From Candidatus Hodarchaeota archaeon (GTDB lineage Archaea; Asgardarchaeota; Heimdallarchaeia; Hodarchaeales; Hodarchaeaceae): a stretch of DNA of 37,510 bases. The position numbers were made by a program, and so were the translations under genes. How positions within the stretch are numbered: the first letter of the stretch is position 1; the number at the start of each line of letters is the position of its first letter. Positions 22,652 through 32,251 of the stretch are shown here, in pieces. The stretch covers positions 1 to 37,510 of the forward strand of contig JAEOSR010000103.1 of the NCBI GenBank assembly GCA_016840285.1, in the 5' to 3' direction. The notes under the pieces are model-generated. The model ran no database searches and was not told the origin of the DNA. It worked only from the letters and a program-made list of their open reading frames with translations.

Positions 22652-24106
22652 ATGTTGTTCCCCACTAAACATTACCTTTTAATTGGAGACTGTACCAAAG
22701 CTAATGAGATTCCCGAATTGCCACTAATTGACCTTTTAGTAACATCTCCTCCATATTTTAATGCCCCCTTTGATTATAATGAACTTTTTGATAATTATGA
22801 GACTTTCTTGGATATGATGAATAAGTTTGCAAAGTTTTATTTCAAAGCTTTAAAACCCGGGGGTATCATTGGCCTTAATATCGATGATATGCTAATTAAA
22901 GGTATTAAATATCCAATTATTTCTGATTCGATTAAAATTCTAACTAATATAGGTTATTCACTAAGAGGTAAGATTATTTGGAGAAAACCTGAAGGATATA
23001 TTAGAATTAGTAGGCGAAGTGGGGTTTTATTACAGAATCCATATCCAATGTACTATTATCCTGATAACTTACTTGAAGTCGTTCTTGTTTTTCAGAAACA
23101 ATCTCCATTGGAAATTACCAATGAAAAGACACATTATTTTCAGGATATCTGGGAAATAACTAATGTTCTACCTTTGAAGGGACGACTTGAAACTGATATC
23201 GCTGCATTTCCAGATGAATTGCCTAAAAAACTTATTAAGATCTTCACCCAAAAAGGAGCATGGATTTGTGATCCATTTCTAGGTTCAGGAACAACAATGA
23301 AAGTTGCAAGGCAACTTAAACGAAACTCAATTGGAGTAGAAATCCTAGAAGAACTAATACCTGTAATTCGTAAGAAATCAGGATTTTCATCAGAAGATCT
23401 TACTAAATACTTTGATTCAGACTCATTAATGAATGATAAGTTTCAAATTAGGAGAATTGAAGACAAAAATACCAATCAGATAGATATCTCAAACCATTCA
23501 TTGCTTCCCCAAGCTTTGAAGGAATATGAACCTACAAATAATTATAAATATCATTTAATAGTCTTGAATTGTAGAAATATTCCCAAGGTTGTCCTCAATG
23601 AGAAGTTATCGAGAGCCATTAACAGTTTATTTCCTGGCCGAATTTTAGCAATTTTCTTTGAATCGTTAAATAATTCAGGATCTTTGTTATCTCTGAATGA
23701 ACTAGCTGATTTTGTGATGAACCATGGATTACGTCTCCGTGATAAAATAACAATTCAACATCAACCCGATAAACAATGGGAAGTTAACACTCTATTTGAA
23801 TCGAAAATTGTGTTTCATCATTGCTACTACGAGGTCTTGCTTTTCCAAAAAGGAAAATTTAATTATAAAAGTAAATCCAAAGAATCAAAGGAAGATTGTC
23901 TGATTGATAAAACTAAATTTCAGAGAGAAAAATGGTACTTAACATTATGGGATTTTAGAGACCATTCTCGGGAAATGACTGATCCAATTGTCATAAGAAG
24001 GTTACTAGAGCTCTTTCTTTTCAATAAGGAAGTTATTGGTACAAATTTCGCACAAATATCCTGTCTGAAGAGACAATTTACCTCGGACTTTTTCAATCTG
24101 ATATAA
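22652..24106 (+). CDS. Orphan DNA methyltransferase (SPPY type) with degenerate second half
   Basis: A 484-residue enzyme. Residues 25-240 are a beta-class amino-methyltransferase: catalytic motif IV TSPPYF (31-36), LKPGGIIGLNIDD (67-79), a recognition region with RRSGVLL, the AAFPDELPKKLIKIF helix (184-198), and AdoMet motif I DPFLGSGTT (207-215). SPPY favours N4-cytosine, though N6-adenine is possible. Residues about 285-484 repeat the same order in decayed form: LFPGRILAIFFESL, HGLRLRDKITIQ, YYEVLLFQKGKF, DPIVIRRLLELF, but NCRN replaces SPPY and motif I is missing. So it looks like an internal duplication with one dead copy. No restriction endonuclease is adjacent. The role may be genome marking or anti-restriction. 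Confidence 0.82.
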   Translation: MLFPTKHYLLIGDCTKANEIPELPLIDLLVTSPPYFNAPFDYNELFDNYETFLDMMNKFAKFYFKALKPGGIIGLNIDDMLIKGIKYPIISDSIKILTNIGYSLRGKIIWRKPEGYIRISRRSGVLLQNPYPMYYYPDNLLEVVLVFQKQSPLEITNEKTHYFQDIWEITNVLPLKGRLETDIAAFPDELPKKLIKIFTQKGAWICDPFLGSGTTMKVARQLKRNSIGVEILEELIPVIRKKSGFSSEDLTKYFDSDSLMNDKFQIRRIEDKNTNQIDISNHSLLPQALKEYEPTNNYKYHLIVLNCRNIPKVVLNEKLSRAINSLFPGRILAIFFESLNNSGSLLSLNELADFVMNHGLRLRDKITIQHQPDKQWEVNTLFESKIVFHHCYYEVLLFQKGKFNYKSKSKESKEDCLIDKTKFQREKWYLTLWDFRDHSREMTDPIVIRRLLELFLFNKEVIGTNFAQISCLKRQFTSDFFNLI

Positions 24107-24138
24107 ATTTATAATAATGTGTTAATTGGTAGATTAAG

Positions 24139-25968
24139 ATGGCTAAAATGTGGAGTCCTCAATTAGTAGTACTTGATCTGACTGAAGGAGAAATTTTCCC
24201 AAAAGTACCAATTGAAACAAGAATAGTTGAAAATTTTCTTGGTGGTCGTGGAGTAACTGTCTATCTTGGCTATCAATCAATTCCTACAGATGCTAGTCCA
24301 CGTGGGCCAGATAATTCGGTTATTTTTGGAACAGGAGTTCTCACTGCTACGAAATTTCCTTCAACAGGTATGGCTGTTGCGACTTTCAAATCTCCTTTGA
24401 CAAACACTTTATTTACTTCGGTTGCTACTGGACGGTTCGGCGCAAGCCTAAAACAAGTTGGTTTGGATTTCTTCCAAATATCAGGCTGCGCCAAAACTCC
24501 CAAATATATCTTAATTGATGAATTTTCTGATATAACACTTGAGGATGCAGAAGGAATCTGGAAAAAAACTGTGTCTGAAGCAGATGAATGGTTACGAACT
24601 AAACATGGGAAAGATATTAGCATTGCAGTAATCGGCGTATCAGCCGTAAACCAGGTGACTTATGCTGGTGTAGCAGTTGATCGAATCCATTTTTTTCGAC
24701 GTGGAGGATTGGGAGCTGTTCTAGCTTCGAAGAACATCAAAGCAATCGTAATAACTGAGACCCCAGAAATTCGAGAATTAGATGGGCTATCACTCGAACA
24801 TATAAATCAATTTAATAGATCTATTGAACTTTCTACTTGGTTTAAGATGCTTCATAACCGTGGGCCATTTTCAATAATGTTTTCAGTAATTGAAAATACT
24901 ACTCTTCCAGCCAAGAATTGTTCTCGTTTACTACAACTAGCCCAGGAAAAAGTATCATCCTTTAGAGGTTACGGAGAACCGCTTCAATGTTGGCAATGCC
25001 CTGTACAATGTCAACGTAGCTCATATCAAGATTTTGCAGCATTAGGACCAAATTTAAAGATCGTAAATATTGAATCTATTCAAAAAGCGATAGAATCTTG
25101 TGATCAAGAAGCAATAGATCCCCTTTCAACAGGGGCAGCACTCGCTTCATTATTCAATATTCAAGAAGATAGAAGAAAATTATTAGATATCGATCTTGGA
25201 TTTAATTGGAGTAATCCCGAGATCTATTCTTTGATCGAAAAAATCATAAAAAGAGAAGAATTAGGGGATCAATTATCTCGAGGTGAGACCTATCTTTATC
25301 AACAGACCAGTGAACCATCCCCCATGATTAAAAGTCAGATGGGAGGAATGTATTACTATCCTAACATTCTAGGTTTAAGTTTAGCTACTAGTATTTCCCC
25401 ATACGGAGCTGATAACTTTCATTCCGATTTCATGATCTTTCCTGAACTTTTGGGGTTTCCTTTTAAGCTTAATCCGAGCTCAAAACGAGGAAAAATCAAA
25501 ACTATCATAATCCTTGAAAATTTGGTTGCAGTTCTTGATTCTCTTGGACTTTGTTCTAGATATCTCCCCTTTTTCCTTCAAATTCGCCGAAGATTCAGGT
25601 GGTTATCGCCAAATCTCCGCAATAACCTTTTTAATCTGATTCCTGATATTCTAATTGGGAATTTTGGATTGGAGCTACATATCTTACAATCCCTGTTAAA
25701 AAAATTGTCGGGTAATAATCTGACTTTTAATAAATTATTAGCAATTGGTAATCGAATAACGCTTTTAGAACGAATCTTTAACACACGGACAGGGATGGCC
25801 AGAGAAGAAGATCGGTTTGCTAAGTTTCTCAAGAAAAGACCAGATTTTTTCAAGACGCATGAAGAACTGCTTACTGAGTACTACTCCCGAAAGGGATTTA
25901 CTCAGAGAGGATTAGTAAACAAGCAAACTTTGAAAAAGTCGGGATTGCTAGGATTAATCTCTATCTGA
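24139..25968 (+). CDS. Divergent aldehyde:ferredoxin oxidoreductase family protein
   Basis: 609 residues, the normal length for this tungstopterin/[4Fe-4S] family, which oxidises aldehydes to acids with ferredoxin. The N-terminal domain is well kept: FLGGRGV, DNSVIFGTGVLTATKFPSTG, FKSPLTNT, GRFGASLKQVGLDF, RRGGLGAVLASKNIKAIVI. The cluster ligands are present: C284-x2-C287-x3-C291 and C472 in DSLGLC. But the usual PEYET stretch is replaced by SSYQDF, and the usual DPRG turn before the second pterin contact by YYPNILG. The carboxy part is therefore unusual, and the substrate is uncertain. It begins 33 bases after the methyltransferase on the same strand and converges on the giant coiled-coil gene. 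Confidence 0.85.
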   Translation: MAKMWSPQLVVLDLTEGEIFPKVPIETRIVENFLGGRGVTVYLGYQSIPTDASPRGPDNSVIFGTGVLTATKFPSTGMAVATFKSPLTNTLFTSVATGRFGASLKQVGLDFFQISGCAKTPKYILIDEFSDITLEDAEGIWKKTVSEADEWLRTKHGKDISIAVIGVSAVNQVTYAGVAVDRIHFFRRGGLGAVLASKNIKAIVITETPEIRELDGLSLEHINQFNRSIELSTWFKMLHNRGPFSIMFSVIENTTLPAKNCSRLLQLAQEKVSSFRGYGEPLQCWQCPVQCQRSSYQDFAALGPNLKIVNIESIQKAIESCDQEAIDPLSTGAALASLFNIQEDRRKLLDIDLGFNWSNPEIYSLIEKIIKREELGDQLSRGETYLYQQTSEPSPMIKSQMGGMYYYPNILGLSLATSISPYGADNFHSDFMIFPELLGFPFKLNPSSKRGKIKTIIILENLVAVLDSLGLCSRYLPFFLQIRRRFRWLSPNLRNNLFNLIPDILIGNFGLELHILQSLLKKLSGNNLTFNKLLAIGNRITLLERIFNTRTGMAREEDRFAKFLKKRPDFFKTHEELLTEYYSRKGFTQRGLVNKQTLKKSGLLGLISI

Positions 25969-25985
25969 GTTTCTTTGTTATATGT

Positions 25986-28900
25986 CTATGTCTTCTTTTT
26001 TTGAGCCTTTAACGGAAGGGATGTCCCTTTAAGCAAACTTGTTATTCTAGATAGATTGGAAACGAGTTTCTCATCTGTACTAATGAAACCGAGAGAATTA
26101 GGTAAGACTAAGACTGAATTCTCATCTCCAACTACTAGACTCCCTGATAGATTCTTTGCCTTCAATTTATAGAAATTGATATTAACTTGTTTGACAACTT
26201 CAGTTACCCACTTTTTACCCTTCTTAGAAAAATCAAAGTCCGTTATTATGAATATTCGCTTTTCTGAGGGAATCGCTTTCAAATCAGCCACTGATAAGAA
26301 AGTTGGATTCGATGTCATAATTGAAACTTGTTTGGATGCTGATTTTATCATATCAATAATGAACTCGTTTTTAGCCTCATCAGAAGGTAGATTGATGGAA
26401 CGAATAGAATCTATGGGTTTAACACGAGAAAACTCGCTAGCAAATGCTTGTAAGGTTTCTATATGTTGATTGTTTGTATTTGTTAAATTATCAAATAGTT
26501 CATGAGTTCGGTCAAGTATCTCTGAGATTTGAATTCCGAGCTTTTCTGTTAGAGTTTGAGTGACTTGGTTGGCTTTTCCTGTAAGCGCAAGCGAATAATT
26601 GTTGAGATCAGTATTGTAAGAGTCAAGATTTGCATCTAGATCCCTTTTAAAGTCACTACTAGTATTATCAACTGTTTCAGATAATTCTTCCCTAAATTTC
26701 GTAAGTTTTTCGAGTAATTTGGCATTCTGTTCAACGATGATTGCTGATAACTTAGAAAAAAGATTTTGAATTTGTTCTCGCGACTTTTCAACCTCTTTGG
26801 TGGTCATTTGAATACTATCAGTCAAATCTACGGATAATGCTTCAATATTCTCAAACGATGATTGTGAAAAAGCATGCAACATTTCATTTAATTCATCTCT
26901 CACCTCAGAAAAGTCGAGAGTCTGACGTTCTTCCTTCAAATATTTGTGTAGCTGATTTGTATACGTAGTCTGTGAACTAGAAATTAAATCTCCGAAATCT
27001 TCTAGATAGGTTGAAAGATCTTCCTCTGTTTGGGTGTGGGCTGCATCATATGATGTAACTAATTCTGGAATCATTTGTTGATCAAAACGTTCTATATGTG
27101 ACTGTAAATTCTCCGAAATTGCAGATTTCAAACGTTTATTCGCTTGTTTCACCTTTTCCTGTATTTCACGTAAACCAAGGACGTCTTCCTTAGAAGGTTC
27201 AAGATCTAGGATCGTACTGAAAGATTGTATCGTCCTTTCAACGTTTGTTTTTACAATTACTTCTAAATTTTCGAGATTTGCTCCAATAGCTTTATCCATG
27301 GCCTCTGAAATATCCTTTAATCGTGTTCTACTCTTTTGCAACTCTGTATTCCAGTTTTCTATTAGTTTTGCCAGACTTTCCTCGGTTTTCTCCTCTAACT
27401 CATGATTTGAGCGTGAACGTTCCTGAATTAAATTATCAAAAACCTGAGAAAATTCTTGAGACTGTTCTGGGGTCCTTGTTTGGAATTCTTGATCTTGATG
27501 CAAAATTTGATCTTTTATACCGGCGCTTAATCCTTCTACAGTCTCAAACAGTTCAGTTTTTAAAGTTCCTACCTCTTCTTGAACTGTTTTGGTAGAATTC
27601 TCGATTTCTGACGTAACAAAACCTGTAGTAACACCAATTTGATTTTCTAGATCTGTCAGGGAGTCTGTATAATATAAATCGATATCTTCAGTGATCTTAT
27701 CAAGACTATTAGTGGCACGCTGTAAAGAATCAGTTACTAATGTAGTAAGCTTATCTCCGCTTTCTTGAACCTGTCGTAATAAATTATTGACCTCCCCAAA
27801 AGTAGAGTTTGAATAACTGCTATAATAGGTTCTAAGTTCCTCCATAGCATCTTTTACTTTCTGATTCTGATTCGAAACTTCTGATTCTAATTGATTAATA
27901 AAAGATAAGATATCGTTTGTTCCTTTCTCTTGATATTTTTCAATATTCGATTGATGTAGATCGATTACTTCAGTTGTTGTCCTATGACTCTCAGCGATGA
28001 AATCTGTGACAGTTTTCTGACTTTCTTCAATTGTTTTGTTCAGATCAGTTTTAAATTTTGTAAATTGTTCCACATTTTGACCAGAAAATGAATCAATTAT
28101 AGCATTCAGGTTGATTTGTTGATTTTCACTATTTTGATTAATTTGATTAAGCTGATCTTCTAATTCAATTGTGAATTCAGTTTTTATTTGGCTAAAACCT
28201 TCTTTAATGACATCAAGGGTTCTATTAAGGTGACTTTGTAAAGTTGTATCCAATTGAGTGATATATTTAGAAGAATTCTTTTGATTTTGTGTGAAAACAT
28301 GATCGATATCATTTTTCAGTTGCGTGATTGAATTCTGAAGTGATGTTTCAATATTCATTGTGAAATTCTCTGCAGAAAACCTTTCATTGATATCCCCAAA
28401 ACCTCCCTCCATTGCATTTATTACCTGTTGGAAGTTACGAGCGGTAGCTTCAAGCTCAGTGTTCATAACTTTAGCCCTTTGCTCAAATCTATGCTCCACC
28501 TTTTCCAAAAACGCCTCTTGAAGATTAGTGACTGTACTATTCAATTGAGTTGTTGAACTAATTGCCTTTCGAATTTCATTTTGGCCTTCTTCCATTGTTT
28601 CCTTAAATGATGTATCAATTCTCTTCTGAGTACTTGATAAAGAGTCGTAGATATCAGTAACAGGATTTAATGACGTTTCACTCATTCCATCCTTGAGTTC
28701 CAAAACAGAAGTATTTATAGAGTTTTTTAACATGGTCTTAAAGTTATTAGATCGCATAGGAACTGATATCAGTATGTTGCCAAGTAGTTGGACAATTGAT
28801 TGAGATAATCGCTGAAGGTGATCAACATCCATATCTTTTCTCGCAATTGATTTTTCAATCATTGTTTGGAATGAATGGATAAGTCCTTCGAATTCTTTAC

Positions 28901-30173
28901 TCCCTTGGGTTAATCTGTTCTTTGCTGACCGTCGAATTTCTTCCATGATGTCGATGGTAGCTTTTTGTGCACGACGATAGTTTATTTCCAAATTATTCAT
29001 ATCTGCGGATAAGTGAGCCTGTAATTGCCGCTTAAATGTATCTGAAATTGATATTAATTTTTTTTCTGAAGATAGTTTCGTTAGTTCTGTATTTAAGACA
29101 TCCAATGGAGATCTTTGTTCTTGGATTAATTCAGAAGCAGATTCAACAAATTCCTTGAATTCAGTTTTTATTTGGTTTGAACTATTAGTAATCGCGTTAT
29201 TAGTTTGTTCTTTGACTTCTATGATTGCTTGATTGATATCTTTATCTATTTCGTTTGCTAAATTTTTTACTACACCCTCTAAAGCTTTTGTTATCTCTTC
29301 TCCTAATGTTACTTGTAATCTTCTACGAATTTCGTTTAGAAATTCTTTTTCATGTTTCCAAGATTCCTGTAGTCCTGTGCTAAGATTTGTCTTAAAATCC
29401 TCTGCGAAAGATTCAGTACTAGCAAAGAATTCTTGAATCTGATTTGTAGACTCCATTTCTATTGCGGTAACAACATCTGACAATTGAGATTGAATAGATG
29501 TGATTTTATTTACACTCGTTTTGATGATTTCAGATAGCTCTTTTTCATATTTCTCAATAGACCCCTTAAGAGTTCGTGTACCTATTTCAGGGATGCTTTG
29601 GAAACCATCAAGAGCTTTTATCCATTCTTTCTCGAAAACTGTTGAATCCGAAGACACAGAGGTTTGAAATTCAGTTTGTAAGTCAGTTACATTTGTAGAA
29701 AACGACGATAATAATGTTTCAGTAAGCTCTTCTGTCTGTTTTAGTCTCTGTTGCTCTGTTTCATCGAATTTTTCTTTTAAGGATGTTTGTAATATATTAT
29801 TCGTAGCTTTAAATTCCTCAAGCTGCGTTTCAAGGGATTCACGAAGTTTTCCTAAGTTTTCGTCAATAGATTTTCGATGATCTTGAAAAGTTCCTGTGAA
29901 ATCCTTTTTATTTATCTCAATCTCTGCAGAACTATCATTTAACAGAGCTATGATGTTTTCTAATGGAAGAGATTGTGAGTAAATTCCTGTTTCCTCATCG
30001 AATTGAATAAATCCCCTGTTAATTAACGTTAAAAGAGCTTGATCTGCTTTCTCAATATTTAAACTGCTTGTAAGTAATAATTCCTGTTTTTTTTGACCGC
30101 CAAGCTTTACTAATGATGAAAACAATTTATTTTCAGTCTTTGATAATGAATATCTATTTTCAGGATTTGACAT
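25986..30173 (-). CDS. Giant coiled-coil protein with TrmB-like winged helix and C-terminal domain
   Basis: 1395 residues. Residues about 8-70 form a winged helix of TrmB type (SKTENKLFSSLVKLGGQKKQEL, then a helix-turn-helix and GFIQFDEETGIYSQ wing). Residues about 90-1240 are an almost uninterrupted series of helices rich in Glu, Gln, Ser, Thr, Asn and Lys with heptad-like hydrophobics (for example LREIQEKVKQANKRLKSAI), no TM helix, no P-loop. Residues about 1250-1385 are an alpha/beta domain (DEAKNEFIIDMIKSASKQVSIMTSNP, RIFIITDFDFS) like the sensor half of TrmB-type regulators. There is thus a TrmB-like protein split by an 1150-residue rod. ATG follows AGGAGTG. DNA tethering or chromosome organisation is inference. 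Confidence 0.85.
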   Translation of the reverse strand: MSNPENRYSLSKTENKLFSSLVKLGGQKKQELLLTSSLNIEKADQALLTLINRGFIQFDEETGIYSQSLPLENIIALLNDSSAEIEINKKDFTGTFQDHRKSIDENLGKLRESLETQLEEFKATNNILQTSLKEKFDETEQQRLKQTEELTETLLSSFSTNVTDLQTEFQTSVSSDSTVFEKEWIKALDGFQSIPEIGTRTLKGSIEKYEKELSEIIKTSVNKITSIQSQLSDVVTAIEMESTNQIQEFFASTESFAEDFKTNLSTGLQESWKHEKEFLNEIRRRLQVTLGEEITKALEGVVKNLANEIDKDINQAIIEVKEQTNNAITNSSNQIKTEFKEFVESASELIQEQRSPLDVLNTELTKLSSEKKLISISDTFKRQLQAHLSADMNNLEINYRRAQKATIDIMEEIRRSAKNRLTQGSKEFEGLIHSFQTMIEKSIARKDMDVDHLQRLSQSIVQLLGNILISVPMRSNNFKTMLKNSINTSVLELKDGMSETSLNPVTDIYDSLSSTQKRIDTSFKETMEEGQNEIRKAISSTTQLNSTVTNLQEAFLEKVEHRFEQRAKVMNTELEATARNFQQVINAMEGGFGDINERFSAENFTMNIETSLQNSITQLKNDIDHVFTQNQKNSSKYITQLDTTLQSHLNRTLDVIKEGFSQIKTEFTIELEDQLNQINQNSENQQINLNAIIDSFSGQNVEQFTKFKTDLNKTIEESQKTVTDFIAESHRTTTEVIDLHQSNIEKYQEKGTNDILSFINQLESEVSNQNQKVKDAMEELRTYYSSYSNSTFGEVNNLLRQVQESGDKLTTLVTDSLQRATNSLDKITEDIDLYYTDSLTDLENQIGVTTGFVTSEIENSTKTVQEEVGTLKTELFETVEGLSAGIKDQILHQDQEFQTRTPEQSQEFSQVFDNLIQERSRSNHELEEKTEESLAKLIENWNTELQKSRTRLKDISEAMDKAIGANLENLEVIVKTNVERTIQSFSTILDLEPSKEDVLGLREIQEKVKQANKRLKSAISENLQSHIERFDQQMIPELVTSYDAAHTQTEEDLSTYLEDFGDLISSSQTTYTNQLHKYLKEERQTLDFSEVRDELNEMLHAFSQSSFENIEALSVDLTDSIQMTTKEVEKSREQIQNLFSKLSAIIVEQNAKLLEKLTKFREELSETVDNTSSDFKRDLDANLDSYNTDLNNYSLALTGKANQVTQTLTEKLGIQISEILDRTHELFDNLTNTNNQHIETLQAFASEFSRVKPIDSIRSINLPSDEAKNEFIIDMIKSASKQVSIMTSNPTFLSVADLKAIPSEKRIFIITDFDFSKKGKKWVTEVVKQVNINFYKLKAKNLSGSLVVGDENSVLVLPNSLGFISTDEKLVSNLSRITSLLKGTSLPLKAQKKKT

Positions 30174-30235
30174 AAAAATAACACTCCTAGTTAGTTTACT
30201 TTTTACATTAAATTAGTGATTTTACAAGTTAAATT

Positions 30236-30940
30236 TCAATCATATTCTCCAAATATGCGTCTTCCTAATCGAATCATTGTGGATCCCTCTTCTAGGGCTA
30301 TAACATAATCATTACTCATACCCATTGATAATACTTTCATCTCAACATTAGATGGAAGTGAATCGTATTTCATTATATTCTCAAAAAGGATACACATACG
30401 ACTAAAGTATTCGCGTGTATCTTCTGGGGAGACGTGAGGAGCGATAGCCATAAGTCCTTCAATCTTCAAATGTGAGCAAGGCCCTATTTCAAGTAAAACA
30501 TCCTTGATTACTTCATCAGTTGGATAAAAACCAAATTTAGAGCCATCTTGACTTATATCTATTTGAAGGAGACATTTTACAACTATATTCTCTTTTGAAG
30601 CACGCTTTTCAATCTCCCTGGCCAGTGGTAATCTGTCAAGAGAATGGATCAAAGAAAATTTCCCAAGAATTTTCTTAACCTTATTTCTTTGAAGATGTCC
30701 AATGAAATGCCATTCAGCTTTAGTAGCCCCACAAACTTCAATCTTTGTTAAAGCTTCTTGAACCCTGTTTTCTCCGATGATTGGTCTTCTTTTTAAGCGA
30801 TTTAGAATTCGTAAAACTAGATCAGCTGTTTGACCTTTGGTAACCATGACTACTTGGGGGGTTTCTCTGCCATGCGAATATTTTTCAAGCAATGAGAGTA
30901 TTTTATGATAATTCTTGATTATGTGATCTTCTTCTATCAC
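30236..30940 (-). CDS. yggS: YggS/PLPBP-family pyridoxal-phosphate homeostasis protein
   Basis: A 234-residue PLP-binding TIM-barrel protein, without known catalysis, that buffers vitamin B6 in cells. The PLP lysine is K35 in MVTKGQT. Other signatures are IGENRVQEALTKI, EWHFIGHLQRNKVKKIL, IHSLDRLPLAREI, LQIDISQDGSKFGF, IEGLMAIAPH, LSMGMSNDYVIALEEGSTMIRLGRRIFGEYD. All parts are present. GTG start at 30940, no clear ribosome site. It is divergent from the DegT aminotransferase, also a PLP protein, and 62 bases after the giant gene on its strand. Confidence 0.95.
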   Translation of the reverse strand: MIEEDHIIKNYHKILSLLEKYSHGRETPQVVMVTKGQTADLVLRILNRLKRRPIIGENRVQEALTKIEVCGATKAEWHFIGHLQRNKVKKILGKFSLIHSLDRLPLAREIEKRASKENIVVKCLLQIDISQDGSKFGFYPTDEVIKDVLLEIGPCSHLKIEGLMAIAPHVSPEDTREYFSRMCILFENIMKYDSLPSNVEMKVLSMGMSNDYVIALEEGSTMIRLGRRIFGEYD

Positions 30941-31082
30941 GACTAAACCCTGCTGCTTAAAGCATTGACAATTATTTTTATTAATAGATGAAATTTGCTA
31001 TCAATTCATCAATCTCAAAAGTAGATAAAGAGTCTTTCAATGTTGTTCTTTCAAGATTTTTTCCATAGGAGAAGAACACTCC

Positions 31083-32222
31083 ATGAAGTATATCGCGCAA
31101 CCTCAAATTTCTGATGAAGAAATCTCCTTAGTCACACAAACAATACGTTCCAAAGGATTTGTAGAAGGAAAAAACGCAAAAAGTCTTGAAAAAGAGTTTG
31201 CGGAATTTGTTGGCGCCAAACATGCCATTTGTACGGTTAATGGAACAGCAGCTCTACACTTAGCCATGGAAGGATTGGACATTAGCCCTGGTGCCGAAGT
31301 AATTACCTCTGCTTTTACATTCATTGCTTCTGCAAATGCGATTTGTTTTGGAGGTGGGATTCCAATTTTTGCGGATATTGAACCTGACACCTTTAATATC
31401 GATCCTGATAAAATTAAAACTCTAATCACCCCCAAAACGAAATGTATTGTTCCGATTCATATTTTTGGCCTTCCTTCTGACATGAAAGCTATTTCAGATA
31501 TAGCAGAAGATAATAACCTTACGATAATTGAAGATGCTTGTCAAGCGCATGGAGGACGTATTGATGGACAACATGCTGGCACGTTTGGAGATGTGGGTTG
31601 TTTTTCTTTTTATGCAACAAAAAATATGATTAGTGGTGAAGGAGGGATGATTGTCACTGATAACGAGGAACTGGCTACGCGAATAAGAAGTCTCAAAAAT
31701 CATGGGCGAGGGCCTAGTGGAGGTTATCATCATCACTTGATTGCTTATAACTTTCGACTCGCAGACCCACTAGCAGCCATTGGATTAATCCAACTCCGTA
31801 AACTTCCCAAAATGTTAAAAAAACGGCAAGAAAACGCTGAAGCCATAAGAAGCACGATTATAGAACTTGAATCGCTCAAAGTTCAGACTATTTCACCAGG
31901 AACCACCCATGGACATTATATTTGTGCTGCTGTCTTAGAAAATCCAGAATTTTCGGTTGATGATGTTATAGAAAAGTTAAAAAACTTAGGTATAGCTTCT
32001 AGAAGAATATATTCTATTCCATGTCATCAACAACCAACTTATCTAGAGGGGATCAAAAGTTGGCGATGGAGTAAGTTTGTAAATTATCCTGATTACTCTC
32101 AGGTTAGTCTTCCAGTCACTGAAAAGATCGCACAATCTCACTTTGAAGTTCCCATCCATCCAGGGGTCACTACTGAGGAAGTTGGCACTATTCAAGACGC
32201 ATTGCAAGATATTTTTTCTTAA
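31083..32222 (+). CDS. DegT/DnrJ/EryC1/StrS-family PLP aminotransferase
   Basis: A sugar-aminotransferase-type enzyme that puts an amino group on a keto-sugar nucleotide, for surface polysaccharide or glycan synthesis. 379 residues is normal. The PLP lysine is K180 in YATKNMISGEGGM; the DACQAHGG near 150 and NGTAALHLAMEGL near 55 are typical, as are NFRLADPLAAIGLIQL (222-237) and GRGPSGGYHHHL. The N-terminal part (KGFVEGKNAKSLEKEFAEFVGAKHAI) is a good match. It stands alone here; no nucleotide-sugar gene is near. GGAG precedes ATG 31083 by about ten bases. Confidence 0.93.
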   Translation: MKYIAQPQISDEEISLVTQTIRSKGFVEGKNAKSLEKEFAEFVGAKHAICTVNGTAALHLAMEGLDISPGAEVITSAFTFIASANAICFGGGIPIFADIEPDTFNIDPDKIKTLITPKTKCIVPIHIFGLPSDMKAISDIAEDNNLTIIEDACQAHGGRIDGQHAGTFGDVGCFSFYATKNMISGEGGMIVTDNEELATRIRSLKNHGRGPSGGYHHHLIAYNFRLADPLAAIGLIQLRKLPKMLKKRQENAEAIRSTIIELESLKVQTISPGTTHGHYICAAVLENPEFSVDDVIEKLKNLGIASRRIYSIPCHQQPTYLEGIKSWRWSKFVNYPDYSQVSLPVTEKIAQSHFEVPIHPGVTTEEVGTIQDALQDIFS

Positions 32223-32251
32223 GCTAGAGAATCGAGTAAAATAGCTAACTT

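Noticed and set aside
26176..29436. Several 67-97 codon plus-strand ORFs
   Set aside because: They are antisense shadows of the giant coiled-coil gene, caused by its low stop frequency on the complement.
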